Notes: a model not told the origin generated them from the sequence alone. A stretch of 64,000 bases of DNA from Spirosoma validum (GCF_014699035.1 NZ_JACXAA010000019.1:23836-87835); one strand, 5' to 3'; shown: positions 8,589 through 18,800, counted from the first letter of the stretch. A program made the numbers and translations.

Positions 8589-10934
8589 CTACATTTGATA
8601 AACCAATTTTTCTTCAGTAAACGTAAGACTGATCTGCACCCCATTCATCTGGTTGATTTGCAGCTTTCCACCAAGTTGTTTGCTGAGCCCCCGAATCAGG
8701 CTCATGCCCAGCGTGCGACTTCGGTTCGGGTTTAAATCAGGAGGAAAACCCACGCCATCATCACTGATTGTGAGCTTGTATGTTTGTTGGCCCACTACCG
8801 TAAGTTCAATAGAGATACTTCCTGTTTGATCGGACGGGAAAGCGTACTTTAGCGAATTGGTAACGACTTCATTTAGAATAAGCCCCAATGGCACCGCCAG
8901 AATGACATCAATATTAACAGGCGTAATGGCCATTTTTTTGATGACGGTATCCTGTCGGGCAAACGTAGCAAGCAAATAATCGACGATTTCCTCGATGTAC
9001 TCCGCCATTGGAATCGTAGCTATTCGGTCCGATTGGTAGAGTTTCTGATGGATTAACGCCATAACGTGCACCCGGTTCTGACTCTCCTGAATCGCAGAAA
9101 GAGCAGCTTTATCTTTCAAATACACACCCTGAGAATTGAGTAAGCTAGTGATAATCTGGAGGTTATTTTTGACTCGGTGATGAATCTCTTTGAGCATCCA
9201 CTCTTTTTCTTCCAGCAGGCCTTCCTTTTCATCCAGCAGATTATCTTTCTCGTTCAGAATAGACTGAAGCGTTTCATTTTTCTGATTGATTTCAAGCTGT
9301 TTGGCTTCCAGCAGTTTATTGCTACGTTGTTTTAATCGGTACTGATTATAACTGACTCCTAGCAAACCTAATAATAAAAAGGTCCCCGCTAATATGCTAT
9401 TGCGCGTTGTTTTTGCTTGGTCCAGTTCATGCTGCTGACGCTGTATCTGCTGCACTTTTTGGGCCGTAGCATAGCGCACTTCTACTTCAGCGAGTTGCCT
9501 CGTTTTTGCTACATTAAAAATGCTGTCATTCAACATTTTATGCAGCCTGAAATGGTTGATGGCCGACAAATAATTTCCCTCCGTAGAGTCCACTTTATAG
9601 AGCATAAGATGAACATCCTTTATCGTTGACAAAGAGTTTTTCAACGGGAAATAGCTCAGCGACTTTCGAAGGTAGAAACCGGCAATTTTGTACTTGTTGC
9701 GCTTTAGATAAAACTGGCCAACATCCACCTGCACTTTTTGTGACATCTCGAAATCCCCACCCGACCGATTATACCAGTCAACGGCTTCCAGATAGTATTT
9801 TTCTGCCAGAAAATAATTTTTCAAATTATCATAACAGCACGCTAATGCCTGCGCAACGCAGCCTTTTTGAATATTGTTAATGGGCTTGATTTCGCGGACG
9901 AGGTCTGCGATTAAACGAAGCCCTTCTTTTGATTTGTGATGCGCTACTAAATCCTGAACAACGTGGTAAGCGGCATTGTACAATGAAAAGTTAGGTAGCT
10001 TTTCATAACGCCATTGCTGGAGTGTTTTTTTATACCAATAGTTACTTTCATTCGGCTTATTTAAATCCCCGTATATTTCTGCGACAGTGCCATAAAAAGT
10101 AGCTGCCGACAGCGTGTCCTGTGTCTGGTTCATGCTCCCCAGGCACTGTAGGGCATAATACAGCGCTTTATCGTAATTTCCTTTTAACCGATTTACACTG
10201 GCTAAACTGCTATAGATATAGTGTAATCTGGGGTACTTTACCGCTTTGTATCGGTTCAATACGTTAAGAAAATTTTCTTCTGCCAGGTCCAGATGACCAA
10301 GATCCTCATGGAGGGAGGCAATCTGTTCGGCCATCTGAATTTCTTTTTCCTGCCTGTTCAGTTCTTTGTAGAGTGTTTCAGCCTGATTATAGTACGAAAA
10401 AGCAGCCGGGTAATCGTTAACGATATAGCGTAAACAGGTGGCGAATCGATAGTTAGCATCGGCTTCCGTTTCTTTATCTCCTGTTCGCCGACAGTCGTCA
10501 ATCAGTTTGGTGAAATGTTCCTTTCCCATTTGAACATTGCCCCCTTCTATGTACGCTACGCTCAGCAAACTTTCCACGTTGTGCTGCGCTTTTGGCAAAT
10601 GCAATTTTTTGCCTAAATCGTTAGCCTCGTTCAAGTAGGTGATTGCACTGTCTAAATCCGTTTTGACCTCGCCAGCTTTGTAGATATGAAACTTACCAAG
10701 TTCAATCAAGGCAGTAAGCCGGGATGTATCAGCCGTACTTTTCTCCAGCCTGACCATTAGTTGATTGGCCATCTTTCGGGTAATATTTTGACCCGAAGTG
10801 AGTGAAGGCAGTACTAGTTGACAGGCAATCCAAAGTAAACCTGGCCAACCAGTTTTTGCTGAATATCCGCCCGCCAATTTATTCACTCGTTGAAAAAGGA
10901 GTATCCAGGTAGACATCAATCTTGTTCGTTTCAA
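8589..10934 (-). CDS. TPR sensor histidine kinase (HisKA_2), third gene of operon
   Basis: 781 residues: signal-like N-terminus, a periplasmic-type TPR array (about residues 60-480), one membrane helix (ILAGTFLLLGLLGVSY, about 515-532), coiled coil, then a HisKA_2 dimerisation domain with KEIHHRVKNNLQII (phospho-His near 585) and a HATPase_c domain with NEVVTNSLKYAFP (N box), SDDGVGFP (G1) and GMSLIRGLSKQLGG (G2). The gene begins 3 bases after the stop of the upstream kinase gene and is the last of a three-gene operon with a sigma54 regulator. It is closely related to the kinase at 18933. Signal unknown. Confidence 0.93.
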   Translation of the reverse strand: MKRTRLMSTWILLFQRVNKLAGGYSAKTGWPGLLWIACQLVLPSLTSGQNITRKMANQLMVRLEKSTADTSRLTALIELGKFHIYKAGEVKTDLDSAITYLNEANDLGKKLHLPKAQHNVESLLSVAYIEGGNVQMGKEHFTKLIDDCRRTGDKETEADANYRFATCLRYIVNDYPAAFSYYNQAETLYKELNRQEKEIQMAEQIASLHEDLGHLDLAEENFLNVLNRYKAVKYPRLHYIYSSLASVNRLKGNYDKALYYALQCLGSMNQTQDTLSAATFYGTVAEIYGDLNKPNESNYWYKKTLQQWRYEKLPNFSLYNAAYHVVQDLVAHHKSKEGLRLIADLVREIKPINNIQKGCVAQALACCYDNLKNYFLAEKYYLEAVDWYNRSGGDFEMSQKVQVDVGQFYLKRNKYKIAGFYLRKSLSYFPLKNSLSTIKDVHLMLYKVDSTEGNYLSAINHFRLHKMLNDSIFNVAKTRQLAEVEVRYATAQKVQQIQRQQHELDQAKTTRNSILAGTFLLLGLLGVSYNQYRLKQRSNKLLEAKQLEINQKNETLQSILNEKDNLLDEKEGLLEEKEWMLKEIHHRVKNNLQIITSLLNSQGVYLKDKAALSAIQESQNRVHVMALIHQKLYQSDRIATIPMAEYIEEIVDYLLATFARQDTVIKKMAITPVNIDVILAVPLGLILNEVVTNSLKYAFPSDQTGSISIELTVVGQQTYKLTISDDGVGFPPDLNPNRSRTLGMSLIRGLSKQLGGKLQINQMNGVQISLTFTEEKLVYQM

Positions 10935-10937
10935 AAG

Positions 10938-13232
10938 TTATGCACTAATCAAAGCTGGCTGAACTACCTTTTCGGCCGTAAATGTCAGACTAATCTGGAC
11001 CCCATTTAGCTGATTGATTTGCAGTTCGCCACCCAGTTGTTTGCTAAGCCCCCGTATGAGGCTCATGCCCAGCGTGCGACTTCGATTTGGATTCAGATTA
11101 GTTGGCAGTCCAATGCCATCATCGCTGATCAACAGCCAGTAGTCCTGGTAATCAAGCCGTTTGAGTTCAATTTGAATGTTGCCACTTCGCCCCGAAGGAA
11201 ATGCATATTTCAGTGAGTTCGTAATAGCTTCATTAATGATAAGGCCAAGGGGAACAGCCAGCGTAACATCCAGGTCGACCGGCGAAACGTCAATCTGCTT
11301 ATTGATACTTGCTCTTATATCAAATGTACCCATCAGGTAGTCAACGATTTCGGCGATATATTCGGCCATTGGTATACTGGACAACCGGTTTGATTGATAC
11401 AGTTTCTGGTGGATGAGGGCCATGGCATGAACCCGATTCTGACTTTCCCGAATAGCCGCCAGCGCTGCCTGATCTTTAAGGTAAGTGGATTGGGAGTGAA
11501 GCAAGCTGGTGATGATTTGCAGGTTGTTTTTCACCCGGTGGTGAATCTCCCGAAGCATCCATTCACGTTCCCGGAGTAACTGTTCCTGATCAATGACAGC
11601 TTTTTGAAGGGATTCATTTTTCTGATTAATCTCAATCTGTTTGGCTTCCAATAGTTTGTTACTACGTTGTTTAAGATTATAGCGATTGACGCTTAGTCCT
11701 AATAATAATAATAGCAAGATCGTACCGACAACAATACTATTTCGAGTCATAAGCGCCTGTTGTAACTTCGTTTGTTGTACTAAGCTTTGCTCCGTTAATA
11801 ATTGAATATTCTGTTGACTTAGTTTTAAATTCTGATCTTTCTTTTCACTTTCAAACTCAATTTCTAACTGCGCGATCTGTCGGCTTTTTGTGGTATTTAA
11901 CAAGGAGTCCTGCAAGGCTTTATAGCGCTGGTAATGCTGAATAGCGGAGAAGTAATTGGCCCGGGTCGAATCCAGTCTGAACCATTGTAAATGATTTTTA
12001 GCCAGCGCCATGATCGATCCATTCAACTGGCATCGCGACTCATTTAGGGCCAGATAGCGACGGGCCTGCTGAAACTGACCGCTCTTGATCAAGAAGTTGA
12101 TAACGGCTTGATAAATCCGGGCACGCCCTAAACTTCCTATTCCCCTTTTGGCCAGTAAATCCAATGCCTGACCACAGTACGCCTGAGCTTGTTTAAACTG
12201 ATTTAACTCGGTATAAATCGAAACAAAACGAAAGTCGACTAGCAGCTGACTTTCCGCTGATGTTGGTGGATACTGTCGAGACTTTTGCTGTAAATAGCGA
12301 AGAGCTTCCCAAGGCTTATGCTGTTGAAGTAACAAATCGGACAGGTTGCCCACCAGGTGGAGGATATAGGCATTATTAGCATGCTTTAACGCGATGGCCA
12401 GCGATTTCTGAAAATAGATTTTTGCCTGTTTAAACTGGCCTAGTCCATAATAGGTGAGCCCAACCCGGTTGTAAATGGTACAAATTGACAGCGAACTGTC
12501 TTTACCTGCTTCAGCGGCTCTAACGGCCATCAGGCCAAAGGCAAGGCCTTCTTTATAATCACCAAGCTTGGTTGATACAAAGCCGAGCAGATCATACACC
12601 ATCGCTAAATCGGTGTGGCCAATGGCTCGGAATAACGCAAGGGCACTCTGCAACTCAGTCAGGGCTAGCGCATAATTTTCCTGTATCTGATGAAGATCAG
12701 ACAGTTCCTTATACATATCGGCCTGTTTCACTCTATCATCCGCCTGTATAAAATAGCCAAGTGCTTTCTCGTAGTAGTGAATCTTTTTGGGTAACTCCTC
12801 CCCTTCCAGCGTATAAAAACGGGCTTGATTCATGTACACATAACCAAGCTGCTTCCCTTGGTTATGTCTGAGGAAAAAATCGATTGCCTGCTTGGCATAA
12901 TTTCTGGCCTTTAGCGTGTCTCCTTTTTCCAGCCAGATTAGGAACGAGGTATACGAAGCTTCGCCCATCCCGCCCTGATAATGCAATGACTGACTCAGCT
13001 TATTGGCCTGTTGACTCATCTGGAGAGCTGTGTCTAAATCATGCGCTTCTTCTCCTGGTTTTAGAACGTAGCACTGACTTAGTTGTAACAGTACGTTCAC
13101 CCGATTGGTATCCGGTTTACTAACGGTCAACACCCGTTGTAAACTGTCAATCTGGGAGGCAGACCATTGGGCTTTAGTAGATATGGTTAAGAGCATCCCT
13201 AGCGCCAGGAAAATGTACTGCTTCATAGGCAT
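10938..13232 (-). CDS. TPR sensor histidine kinase (HisKA_2), second gene of operon
   Basis: 764 residues with a signal peptide (cut after STKA), TPR repeats to about residue 440, a coiled coil, one membrane helix (ILLLLLLGLSVNRY, about 500) and the same kinase core as its neighbour: REIHHRVKNNLQII (His near 566), NEAITNSLKYAFP, SDDGIGLP and LGMSLIRGLSKQLGG. It starts 10 bases after the regulator gene and is followed after 3 bases by a second kinase, so the three are one transcript. The sensor TPR part differs much more from its neighbour than the kinase part does, which suggests duplicated kinases with separate input. Confidence 0.93.
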   Translation of the reverse strand: MPMKQYIFLALGMLLTISTKAQWSASQIDSLQRVLTVSKPDTNRVNVLLQLSQCYVLKPGEEAHDLDTALQMSQQANKLSQSLHYQGGMGEASYTSFLIWLEKGDTLKARNYAKQAIDFFLRHNQGKQLGYVYMNQARFYTLEGEELPKKIHYYEKALGYFIQADDRVKQADMYKELSDLHQIQENYALALTELQSALALFRAIGHTDLAMVYDLLGFVSTKLGDYKEGLAFGLMAVRAAEAGKDSSLSICTIYNRVGLTYYGLGQFKQAKIYFQKSLAIALKHANNAYILHLVGNLSDLLLQQHKPWEALRYLQQKSRQYPPTSAESQLLVDFRFVSIYTELNQFKQAQAYCGQALDLLAKRGIGSLGRARIYQAVINFLIKSGQFQQARRYLALNESRCQLNGSIMALAKNHLQWFRLDSTRANYFSAIQHYQRYKALQDSLLNTTKSRQIAQLEIEFESEKKDQNLKLSQQNIQLLTEQSLVQQTKLQQALMTRNSIVVGTILLLLLLGLSVNRYNLKQRSNKLLEAKQIEINQKNESLQKAVIDQEQLLREREWMLREIHHRVKNNLQIITSLLHSQSTYLKDQAALAAIRESQNRVHAMALIHQKLYQSNRLSSIPMAEYIAEIVDYLMGTFDIRASINKQIDVSPVDLDVTLAVPLGLIINEAITNSLKYAFPSGRSGNIQIELKRLDYQDYWLLISDDGIGLPTNLNPNRSRTLGMSLIRGLSKQLGGELQINQLNGVQISLTFTAEKVVQPALISA

Positions 13233-13242
13233 TAATAAGCGA

Positions 13243-15372
13243 CTAATTCATGTCTGACGAGTTGCTTGGCGGCTGAACGGAAAGGACTTTTCGAATCCCC
13301 AGTTTTTCCATCCGATACTCGAGTGTAGTAGGTTTCAAGTTCATTAATTCAGCGGCTCCACCACTTCCCCGAATTCGCCCATTTGTTTGTTTAAGAATTG
13401 CCAGGATGTATTCCCGTTCCGTTTCCTGCTGAATCTGTTTAACATCCTGTAAATCCTTTGGCGTTGAATTCCCCAATTTAAAACTGGTATCAGGTTGAAT
13501 CATGATCTCTGACATCGTCATAGAGAATAAGCTATTGATCAATGGGCGACCCAGCGTTAGCGGTGATTGACCGTCATTAATAATGACAGCCTGTTCAATC
13601 ACATTTTCTAATTCCCGGATATTACCTGGCCAACTGTAATTGATTAGCTCATTCAATACCGCTTCGCTAATCCCATGAAAGGGTTTTCCTAATTTGCGGG
13701 CCGATCGTTGGGCGAAAAATTGGGCCAAGAGGGGTATATCGCCAGGTCGTTCCCGTAAGGTTGGCAAGGTGATGGGAAACGTAGCTAATCGAAAATACAG
13801 ATCCATCCGAAAACGCCCTTCGGCTACCTCTTTTTCCAGATGTCGGTTGGTGGCAGCCACAATGCGCACATCCGTTTTAATGAGCGTTTTGCCACCGACT
13901 CGCTCGATCTCCTTTTCCTGGAGTACGCGCAGGAGTTTAGCTTGTAATTCGAGGGGCATCTCTCCTACTTCATCCAGAAAAATAGTGCCGCCCTGCGCCA
14001 GTTCAAACTTACCGATCCGTTTCTCAAAAGCACCCGTAAAAGCGCCTTTTTCGTGACCAAAAAGTTCCGATTCAATCAGGTTTGCCGGTAGTGTCGCACA
14101 GTTGATTTTTACCAAGATTTTGTCTTTCCGTGATGATAGATTATGAAGCGCCCGGGCTATAAGCTCTTTTCCAGTGCCACTCTCGCCTAATATAAGCACC
14201 GTCGTATCGGTATTGGCTACCTGAGTAACCTGGTCAAAAACACGTAACAGGCGTTGGCTTCGACCAATGATTTCCTCAAAATTGGCCAATGTTTTTACCT
14301 CTTCCTGCAAATAGTTGTTTTCCCGTTTTAGCTGCTCACTCAGTCGGGCAACTTCCTCAAAGGCAAGAACCCGCTCCAGCATTAATACAATCGGTTGTTC
14401 TAGCCGCTCCAATAACCGAAGATGTCTGGAATGATAGGTATCAGGCTTACGACTCAGAAAAGAAATAGAGAACTTATCCGCTACCCCCACGGTAAAGGGC
14501 ATTACTAAGGCCGATTCAAGTCGGAACGCTTTGGCCAGCATCTGTCCAAGGCGATTCTGTTTGCAGAAAATACTAAACGTATCCTCCGTATAGCGCACTG
14601 GGCCTACAGGCACTTGTTCATCCTGAAACTGGAGCAGTTGCTCAACTGTCGTGTTCGTCATCTGCTGGAGATCAGTCAAACTAATGGTTTGATACTCCTC
14701 AAAGCCGACTCGGTAGTAATTGAAACACTGCGTTGTGCCTTTCTTTTGGTATTGAATCGATAAAAAATCGAACGGCACTTGCGACTGAAGAACCATCGCT
14801 GCGTTCAGTAGCCTTTGCTCCCAACTTCCGGGAGCCGACAGCGCATCGGTCAGGGCAATCTGAAGCGCTTTTTCTTCCCGAAGTTTGATTTCAACACTAT
14901 GCGCATGCCGGTATCGACTGATTTCCAGGGTAGTAAGAATATCTTTTTCCCGAAATGGCTTAACTATATAGCCAATCGGCTGCGTAGCTTTTACCGCTTC
15001 CAGTACGCTTTTATTGTCGTTGGCAGATATATAGATAAACGGAATGCTGAGTTCTTCCAGTTGTTTCGCCAGGTCTATGCCCGTTTCTTTTCCCTTCAGG
15101 TAAATATCAAGCAATACGATATCGGGCTTTTGCTGGGCCATAATCGCTAAGGCTTCATCAACGGAGTCGGCAACGCCAATGACCGGATAGCCTGCTTCAT
15201 CCAGAATAAGCTCCAGATCATTTGCGATAATGTATTCATCTTCAACAATTAAAATCTTGCAGGCCGAAGTTAGAGAAAGAGGAGGGTTGACTGGTGATTG
15301 CATAGTCCGAAATGAGTTAGAGGATAGCATTGACCGCGTTTTCATTTGCTTACAAGAAGTATTCCCATTCAA
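13243..15372 (-). CDS. Sigma54-dependent response regulator (REC-GAF-AAA+-Fis)
   Basis: 709 residues. Receiver domain: ILIVEDEYIIAND with VLLDIYLKG as phosphoacceptor and IVKPF. Then a GAF-like region (about 170-340), coiled coil, and the AAA+ domain with Walker A GESGTGKE (about 394), the sigma54-contact loop GAFTGA, and DEVGEMPLELQAKLLRVLQ (Walker B). The C-terminus has a Fis-type helix-turn-helix (GRIRGSGGAAELMNLKPTTL). It is a complete NtrC-type activator needing RpoN. The true start may be one of the internal Met codons, e.g. ATG at 15303, since the first ~35 residues are unconserved. It leads a three-gene operon with two HisKA_2 kinases, an unusual pairing. Confidence 0.93.
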   Translation of the reverse strand: MNGNTSCKQMKTRSMLSSNSFRTMQSPVNPPLSLTSACKILIVEDEYIIANDLELILDEAGYPVIGVADSVDEALAIMAQQKPDIVLLDIYLKGKETGIDLAKQLEELSIPFIYISANDNKSVLEAVKATQPIGYIVKPFREKDILTTLEISRYRHAHSVEIKLREEKALQIALTDALSAPGSWEQRLLNAAMVLQSQVPFDFLSIQYQKKGTTQCFNYYRVGFEEYQTISLTDLQQMTNTTVEQLLQFQDEQVPVGPVRYTEDTFSIFCKQNRLGQMLAKAFRLESALVMPFTVGVADKFSISFLSRKPDTYHSRHLRLLERLEQPIVLMLERVLAFEEVARLSEQLKRENNYLQEEVKTLANFEEIIGRSQRLLRVFDQVTQVANTDTTVLILGESGTGKELIARALHNLSSRKDKILVKINCATLPANLIESELFGHEKGAFTGAFEKRIGKFELAQGGTIFLDEVGEMPLELQAKLLRVLQEKEIERVGGKTLIKTDVRIVAATNRHLEKEVAEGRFRMDLYFRLATFPITLPTLRERPGDIPLLAQFFAQRSARKLGKPFHGISEAVLNELINYSWPGNIRELENVIEQAVIINDGQSPLTLGRPLINSLFSMTMSEIMIQPDTSFKLGNSTPKDLQDVKQIQQETEREYILAILKQTNGRIRGSGGAAELMNLKPTTLEYRMEKLGIRKVLSVQPPSNSSDMN

Positions 15373-15727
15373 GCTTTGGGTTAGCGCAAGCAGTATAAAA
15401 CTAGCTCCTTTATGAAGGATAACGACTCAAAACAAGGATAAATAATATAATAGTCGAGTAAAAACCAACGATAACTTAGCCGTACCTGGCGCTGTATCGC
15501 CTTCTTTCCCCGTCACTGTCTACGGAAACTATAGACAACTCCAGTTTTTTTGGAGAACTCCAGATTAAAAACTACTACTGATCGATCACTAAAAATCGAT
15601 CACGGCAAATTATCGATTGACACTGAGGAATTTGAATCGATGTATAGGATCAAATTCCTGGTTTACGAATAGCTCAAAGGCTGGCACTCACCTTGCTAGG
15701 GAGTATGGATATACAGTTCACCTTAGT

Positions 15728-16201
15728 ATGCTTATGGCCAATCCCAAGCCAATTATCGAGGTTGTTTATGGTGTTTTTGCCGATAACAATTTAAGTCGGA
15801 TACTGCCTGTACTGGATGAGAAAATCGTACTTTATAGTTCTGAGTATGGACCTGCCGGTCTTGAATACCACGGTAGAAGCGGTTTCATAACAATGATGTC
15901 AAGGCTATACGCAATTTGTGAGAACCTCAGCGTGAACTCTCTTGTCTATTACAGCCCTGATGACGATCAATTGCAGGATACCATCATTACAACCGGCTTT
16001 TTTAAAGGTAAACTTCTGATAGATAACGAACTAGCCGTTTTGCCTTTTGTGCATTACTGGCAACTAAAAGATAATCGAGTGCTTAGGCTAAGGGCGTTCA
16101 GTTGGGATTCCGCTAAGCTGCTCAATCGGTTGCAACAGGCGAATATAGGGCCAAATCTTCCGTCAAACGGGCATCATAATGCTGGTAACGGTACCCAATA
16201 A
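15728..16201 (+). CDS. NTF2-like (SnoaL-type) small protein
   Basis: From ATG 15728 this gives 157 residues; the frame is open back to TTG 15617, but the extra residues are not conserved-looking. The pattern PKPIIEVVYGVFADNNLSRILPVLDEKIVLY followed by beta-rich sequence and VHYWQLKDNRVLRLRAFSWD matches the NTF2/SnoaL fold (cone-shaped pocket proteins). I do not know a ligand. It lies 25 bases before a Na+/H+ antiporter gene and is probably co-transcribed with it; it is divergent from the sigma54 regulator operon. Confidence 0.65.
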   Translation: MLMANPKPIIEVVYGVFADNNLSRILPVLDEKIVLYSSEYGPAGLEYHGRSGFITMMSRLYAICENLSVNSLVYYSPDDDQLQDTIITTGFFKGKLLIDNELAVLPFVHYWQLKDNRVLRLRAFSWDSAKLLNRLQQANIGPNLPSNGHHNAGNGTQ

Positions 16202-16226
16202 AACGTAGCGCCTAATTACAACAAGC

Positions 16227-17807
16227 ATGCATCCACTTGAAACGGTTCTTCTGTTACTGATTTTTGTCATTGGGCTGGCCCTGATTGCCCGGCGGCTCAA
16301 TCTGGTCTTCCCGATCGTACTAACGGTAGGTGGCCTGGTCATTGGCTTTATTCCGGGTTTGCCAAATGTCGGCTTGGATTCGTCGGTTGTGCTCCTTGTC
16401 TTTTTACCACCTATTCTTTATAGCGCAGCCTGGTATACGAACTGGAGCGACTTTCGCCGGAATTTAGAACCCGTTGTCGTGCTCGCATTAGGTCTGGTAG
16501 TGGCTACCAGTATAGGTATCGCTTACATAGCTCAATCGTTTATTCCAGGCTTTACGCTAGCCACGGGCTTATTACTGGGAGCCATCGTCTCGCCTTCCGA
16601 TGCTGTAGCGGCTACGGCGATCATGAAGACCCTGGCTGTACCTCGAAAAATTGTGGCCATTCTGGAAGGTGAGAGCCTGGTTAATGACGCGACGGCTTTA
16701 GTCATCTTTCAGCTGGCACTAGCGACCATGAATTCTGGGCGTTTTTCCTTAACTGACTCACTGCTAGATTTCGTCCGGTTAGCGGGGGGTGGTATTGGTG
16801 TAGGGCTGCTTATTGGCTACTTATCCTACTGGCTGCATAAACATGGCAATCTGGAATCCGCCCTGGAAACCGTGCTGACGTTTGTGACGGCCTACTCGGC
16901 TTACATAGCGGCCGAACAACTTCATTTAAGTGGAGTGCTCAGTGTAGTTACGGCAGGATTATTATTAGGCCATAAACAATCGAGGGTACATAGCCCCACT
17001 ACGCGGATGCAGGCGGTTGCGGTTTGGGATTTTGTGGTTGTCTTGTTGAATGGGCTTATCTTTATTTTAATTGGGTTGCAATTGCCGCACGTTGTGGCCT
17101 CTATCAAAGGTCAGTCGCTGGGGCAACTCGTTTGGTTTGGCTTGCTTATTAGTTTGACCGCGGTTGCTATTCGCTTCCTGGGCATCTTTTTAGCCGATAC
17201 GGTTTCTACCCAGGTACGAAAGGGTTGGCATCTTCCTCCCGTATTTCCTTCCTACAAACACACAACCTTGTTAGCCTATATCAGTATGCGGGGTATTGTC
17301 TCACTGGCGGCTGCCCTATCGATTCCAGAACGACTACCCAATGGCCTTCCCTGTCCGGGCCGAAATCTAATCCTGTTTATTACGTTTTGCGTGATTCTGT
17401 TTACGCTGGTTGGGCAGGGAAGTCTACTTCCTATGGTTATCCGGGCCTTACAATTTGGGCAGCAGTCTACCGACTATCTTTCCCGACGGGAAATACGCAA
17501 ACGACTTTCCCAAAAAGCGCTGGCCGTGATTCATCGTGTAGTTAGTAAAGAAGGGCTTGTTGGAGACACAGTCCAGGAAATCATCGACCGGCATCAGGAG
17601 CGCGTGGATGACCTTGAACGGGGAGATTCTGAAAAGACGCTATCTCAACATCAACTCAGCCAGAAACTGACTCTATCATCTATACAGGCGCAACGGTCTG
17701 AGTTATTAACCTTACGCGACGCCCAACTGATTGATGTCGACTTGTTTCATGAATTGGAAAACGAACTGGATCGGGAAGAGATTCAATTGAAGGTCATCGA
17801 TGCTTAG
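16227..17807 (+). CDS. Na+/H+ antiporter, CPA1 family
   Basis: 526 residues with about 12 membrane helices over the first ~400, then a cytoplasmic helical tail. Motifs of the CPA1 ion site are present: GAIVSPSDAVAATAI and LEGESLVNDATALVIF (the Asn-Asp pair), and later SMRGIVSLAAALSIP. The protein exchanges Na+ (or K+) for H+ across the inner membrane. The tail contains charged coiled-coil sequence ending at residue 526. It is preceded by the NTF2-like gene with a 25-base gap. A second antiporter of the same family is at 57723. Confidence 0.92.
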   Translation: MHPLETVLLLLIFVIGLALIARRLNLVFPIVLTVGGLVIGFIPGLPNVGLDSSVVLLVFLPPILYSAAWYTNWSDFRRNLEPVVVLALGLVVATSIGIAYIAQSFIPGFTLATGLLLGAIVSPSDAVAATAIMKTLAVPRKIVAILEGESLVNDATALVIFQLALATMNSGRFSLTDSLLDFVRLAGGGIGVGLLIGYLSYWLHKHGNLESALETVLTFVTAYSAYIAAEQLHLSGVLSVVTAGLLLGHKQSRVHSPTTRMQAVAVWDFVVVLLNGLIFILIGLQLPHVVASIKGQSLGQLVWFGLLISLTAVAIRFLGIFLADTVSTQVRKGWHLPPVFPSYKHTTLLAYISMRGIVSLAAALSIPERLPNGLPCPGRNLILFITFCVILFTLVGQGSLLPMVIRALQFGQQSTDYLSRREIRKRLSQKALAVIHRVVSKEGLVGDTVQEIIDRHQERVDDLERGDSEKTLSQHQLSQKLTLSSIQAQRSELLTLRDAQLIDVDLFHELENELDREEIQLKVIDA

Positions 17808-17820
17808 AAACTGCGGTTGT

Positions 17821-17902
17821 AATCCCTTCTTTTTACTGCAAAACCATCTTTTTTTACTGCACTCTCTAACCGTTCCCCCGGTAGGTTTGTACCGACAAAA
17901 AC
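17821..17902 (+). promoter_or_regulatory. Conserved promoter/operator of hydrolase gene (copy 2)
   Basis: This is the partner of the element at 2590. Two identical half-sites TTTTTACTG lie at 17830-17838 and 17851-17859, 21 bases apart. Exactly 22 bases later comes TAGGTTTG (17882-17889), a good TAnnTTTG -7 box, followed by GACAAAAAC as in copy 1. The hydrolase ATG is 68 bases after the -7 box. The shared half-sites argue for one activator acting on both hydrolase genes. Confidence 0.65.
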
Positions 17903-17957
17903 CCAAGAATACTTATCTCTAATTTATCATTTACTCTCAACATTTAATCCCAAAACC

Positions 17958-18779
17958 ATGAGCAAGATCATAGTAAAAGACGGTACCGAGATTTATTACA
18001 AAGATTGGGGAACAGGCCAACCCCTCGTTTTCCATCACGGCTGGCCTTTATCCAGCGACGACTGGGATACACAACTGATGTTTTTCGTAAGCCAGGGGTT
18101 TCGAGTCATTGCTCATGATCGCCGGGGACATGGCCGTTCGTCTCAAACCTCCGATGGCCATAACATGGATACCTACGTAGCGGATGTGGCGGAGCTGGTA
18201 GCCTTTCTTGATCTAAAAGATGCGATACATATTGGCCACTCGACCGGGGGTGGTGAAGTGATTCGCTACGTAGCAAAACATGGACAGGGACGGGTAGCGA
18301 AAGCTGTGCTAATTAGTGCCGTTACCCCCCTGATGGTTCAAACCGAAACCAATCCAGAGGGTGTTCCGATGTCTGTATTTGATGAAATCCGGGAAGGCAC
18401 CGCTACCCACCGCCCCCAATATTTCCAGGATTTCACCCTCCCTTTTTATGGGTATAATCGGGAAGGAGCGAACGTATCACAAGGCATTCGGGATAATTGG
18501 TGGCGCCAGGGCATGATGGGGAGCATCAAAGCCCATCACGATGGTATTAAAGCGTTTTCAGAAACCGACTTTACAGAAGACCTGAAGAGTGTGGATGTGC
18601 CGGTTTTAGTGTTACATGGCGAGGATGACCAGATCGTTCCTTTCCCAATTTCCGGCGCAAAGGCGGTAAAGTTATTAAAACATGGAAAACTGATTTCGTA
18701 TCCGGGCTTTCCGCATGGCATGCCCACCACGGAAGCAGCCACCATTAACGCAGATCTATTGGCTTTTATTAACTCGTAA
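17958..18779 (+). CDS. Alpha/beta hydrolase, non-heme chloroperoxidase/arylesterase type
   Basis: 273 residues, no signal peptide. Fold and triad are complete: FHHGWPLSSDDW (oxyanion loop), the HDRRGHGRS turn, GHSTGGGEVIRY with nucleophile Ser near residue 95, VLHGEDDQIVP with Asp near 224, and the His in GFPHGMPTTEA. These match the cofactor-free haloperoxidase/arylesterase family, whose members hydrolyse esters and can form peracids. It is cytoplasmic. It carries the same upstream element as the secreted hydrolase at 2833 and ends at a strong terminator. Confidence 0.92.
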   Translation: MSKIIVKDGTEIYYKDWGTGQPLVFHHGWPLSSDDWDTQLMFFVSQGFRVIAHDRRGHGRSSQTSDGHNMDTYVADVAELVAFLDLKDAIHIGHSTGGGEVIRYVAKHGQGRVAKAVLISAVTPLMVQTETNPEGVPMSVFDEIREGTATHRPQYFQDFTLPFYGYNREGANVSQGIRDNWWRQGMMGSIKAHHDGIKAFSETDFTEDLKSVDVPVLVLHGEDDQIVPFPISGAKAVKLLKHGKLISYPGFPHGMPTTEAATINADLLAFINS

Positions 18780-18800
18780 TTTATCAATAGATTTAACTAT

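Noticed and set aside
15470..15520. Sigma54-like sequence TGGCGCTGTATCGCC upstream of the NTF2-like gene
   Set aside because: The GG-to-GC distance is one base short of the sigma54 consensus, so I do not call a promoter.
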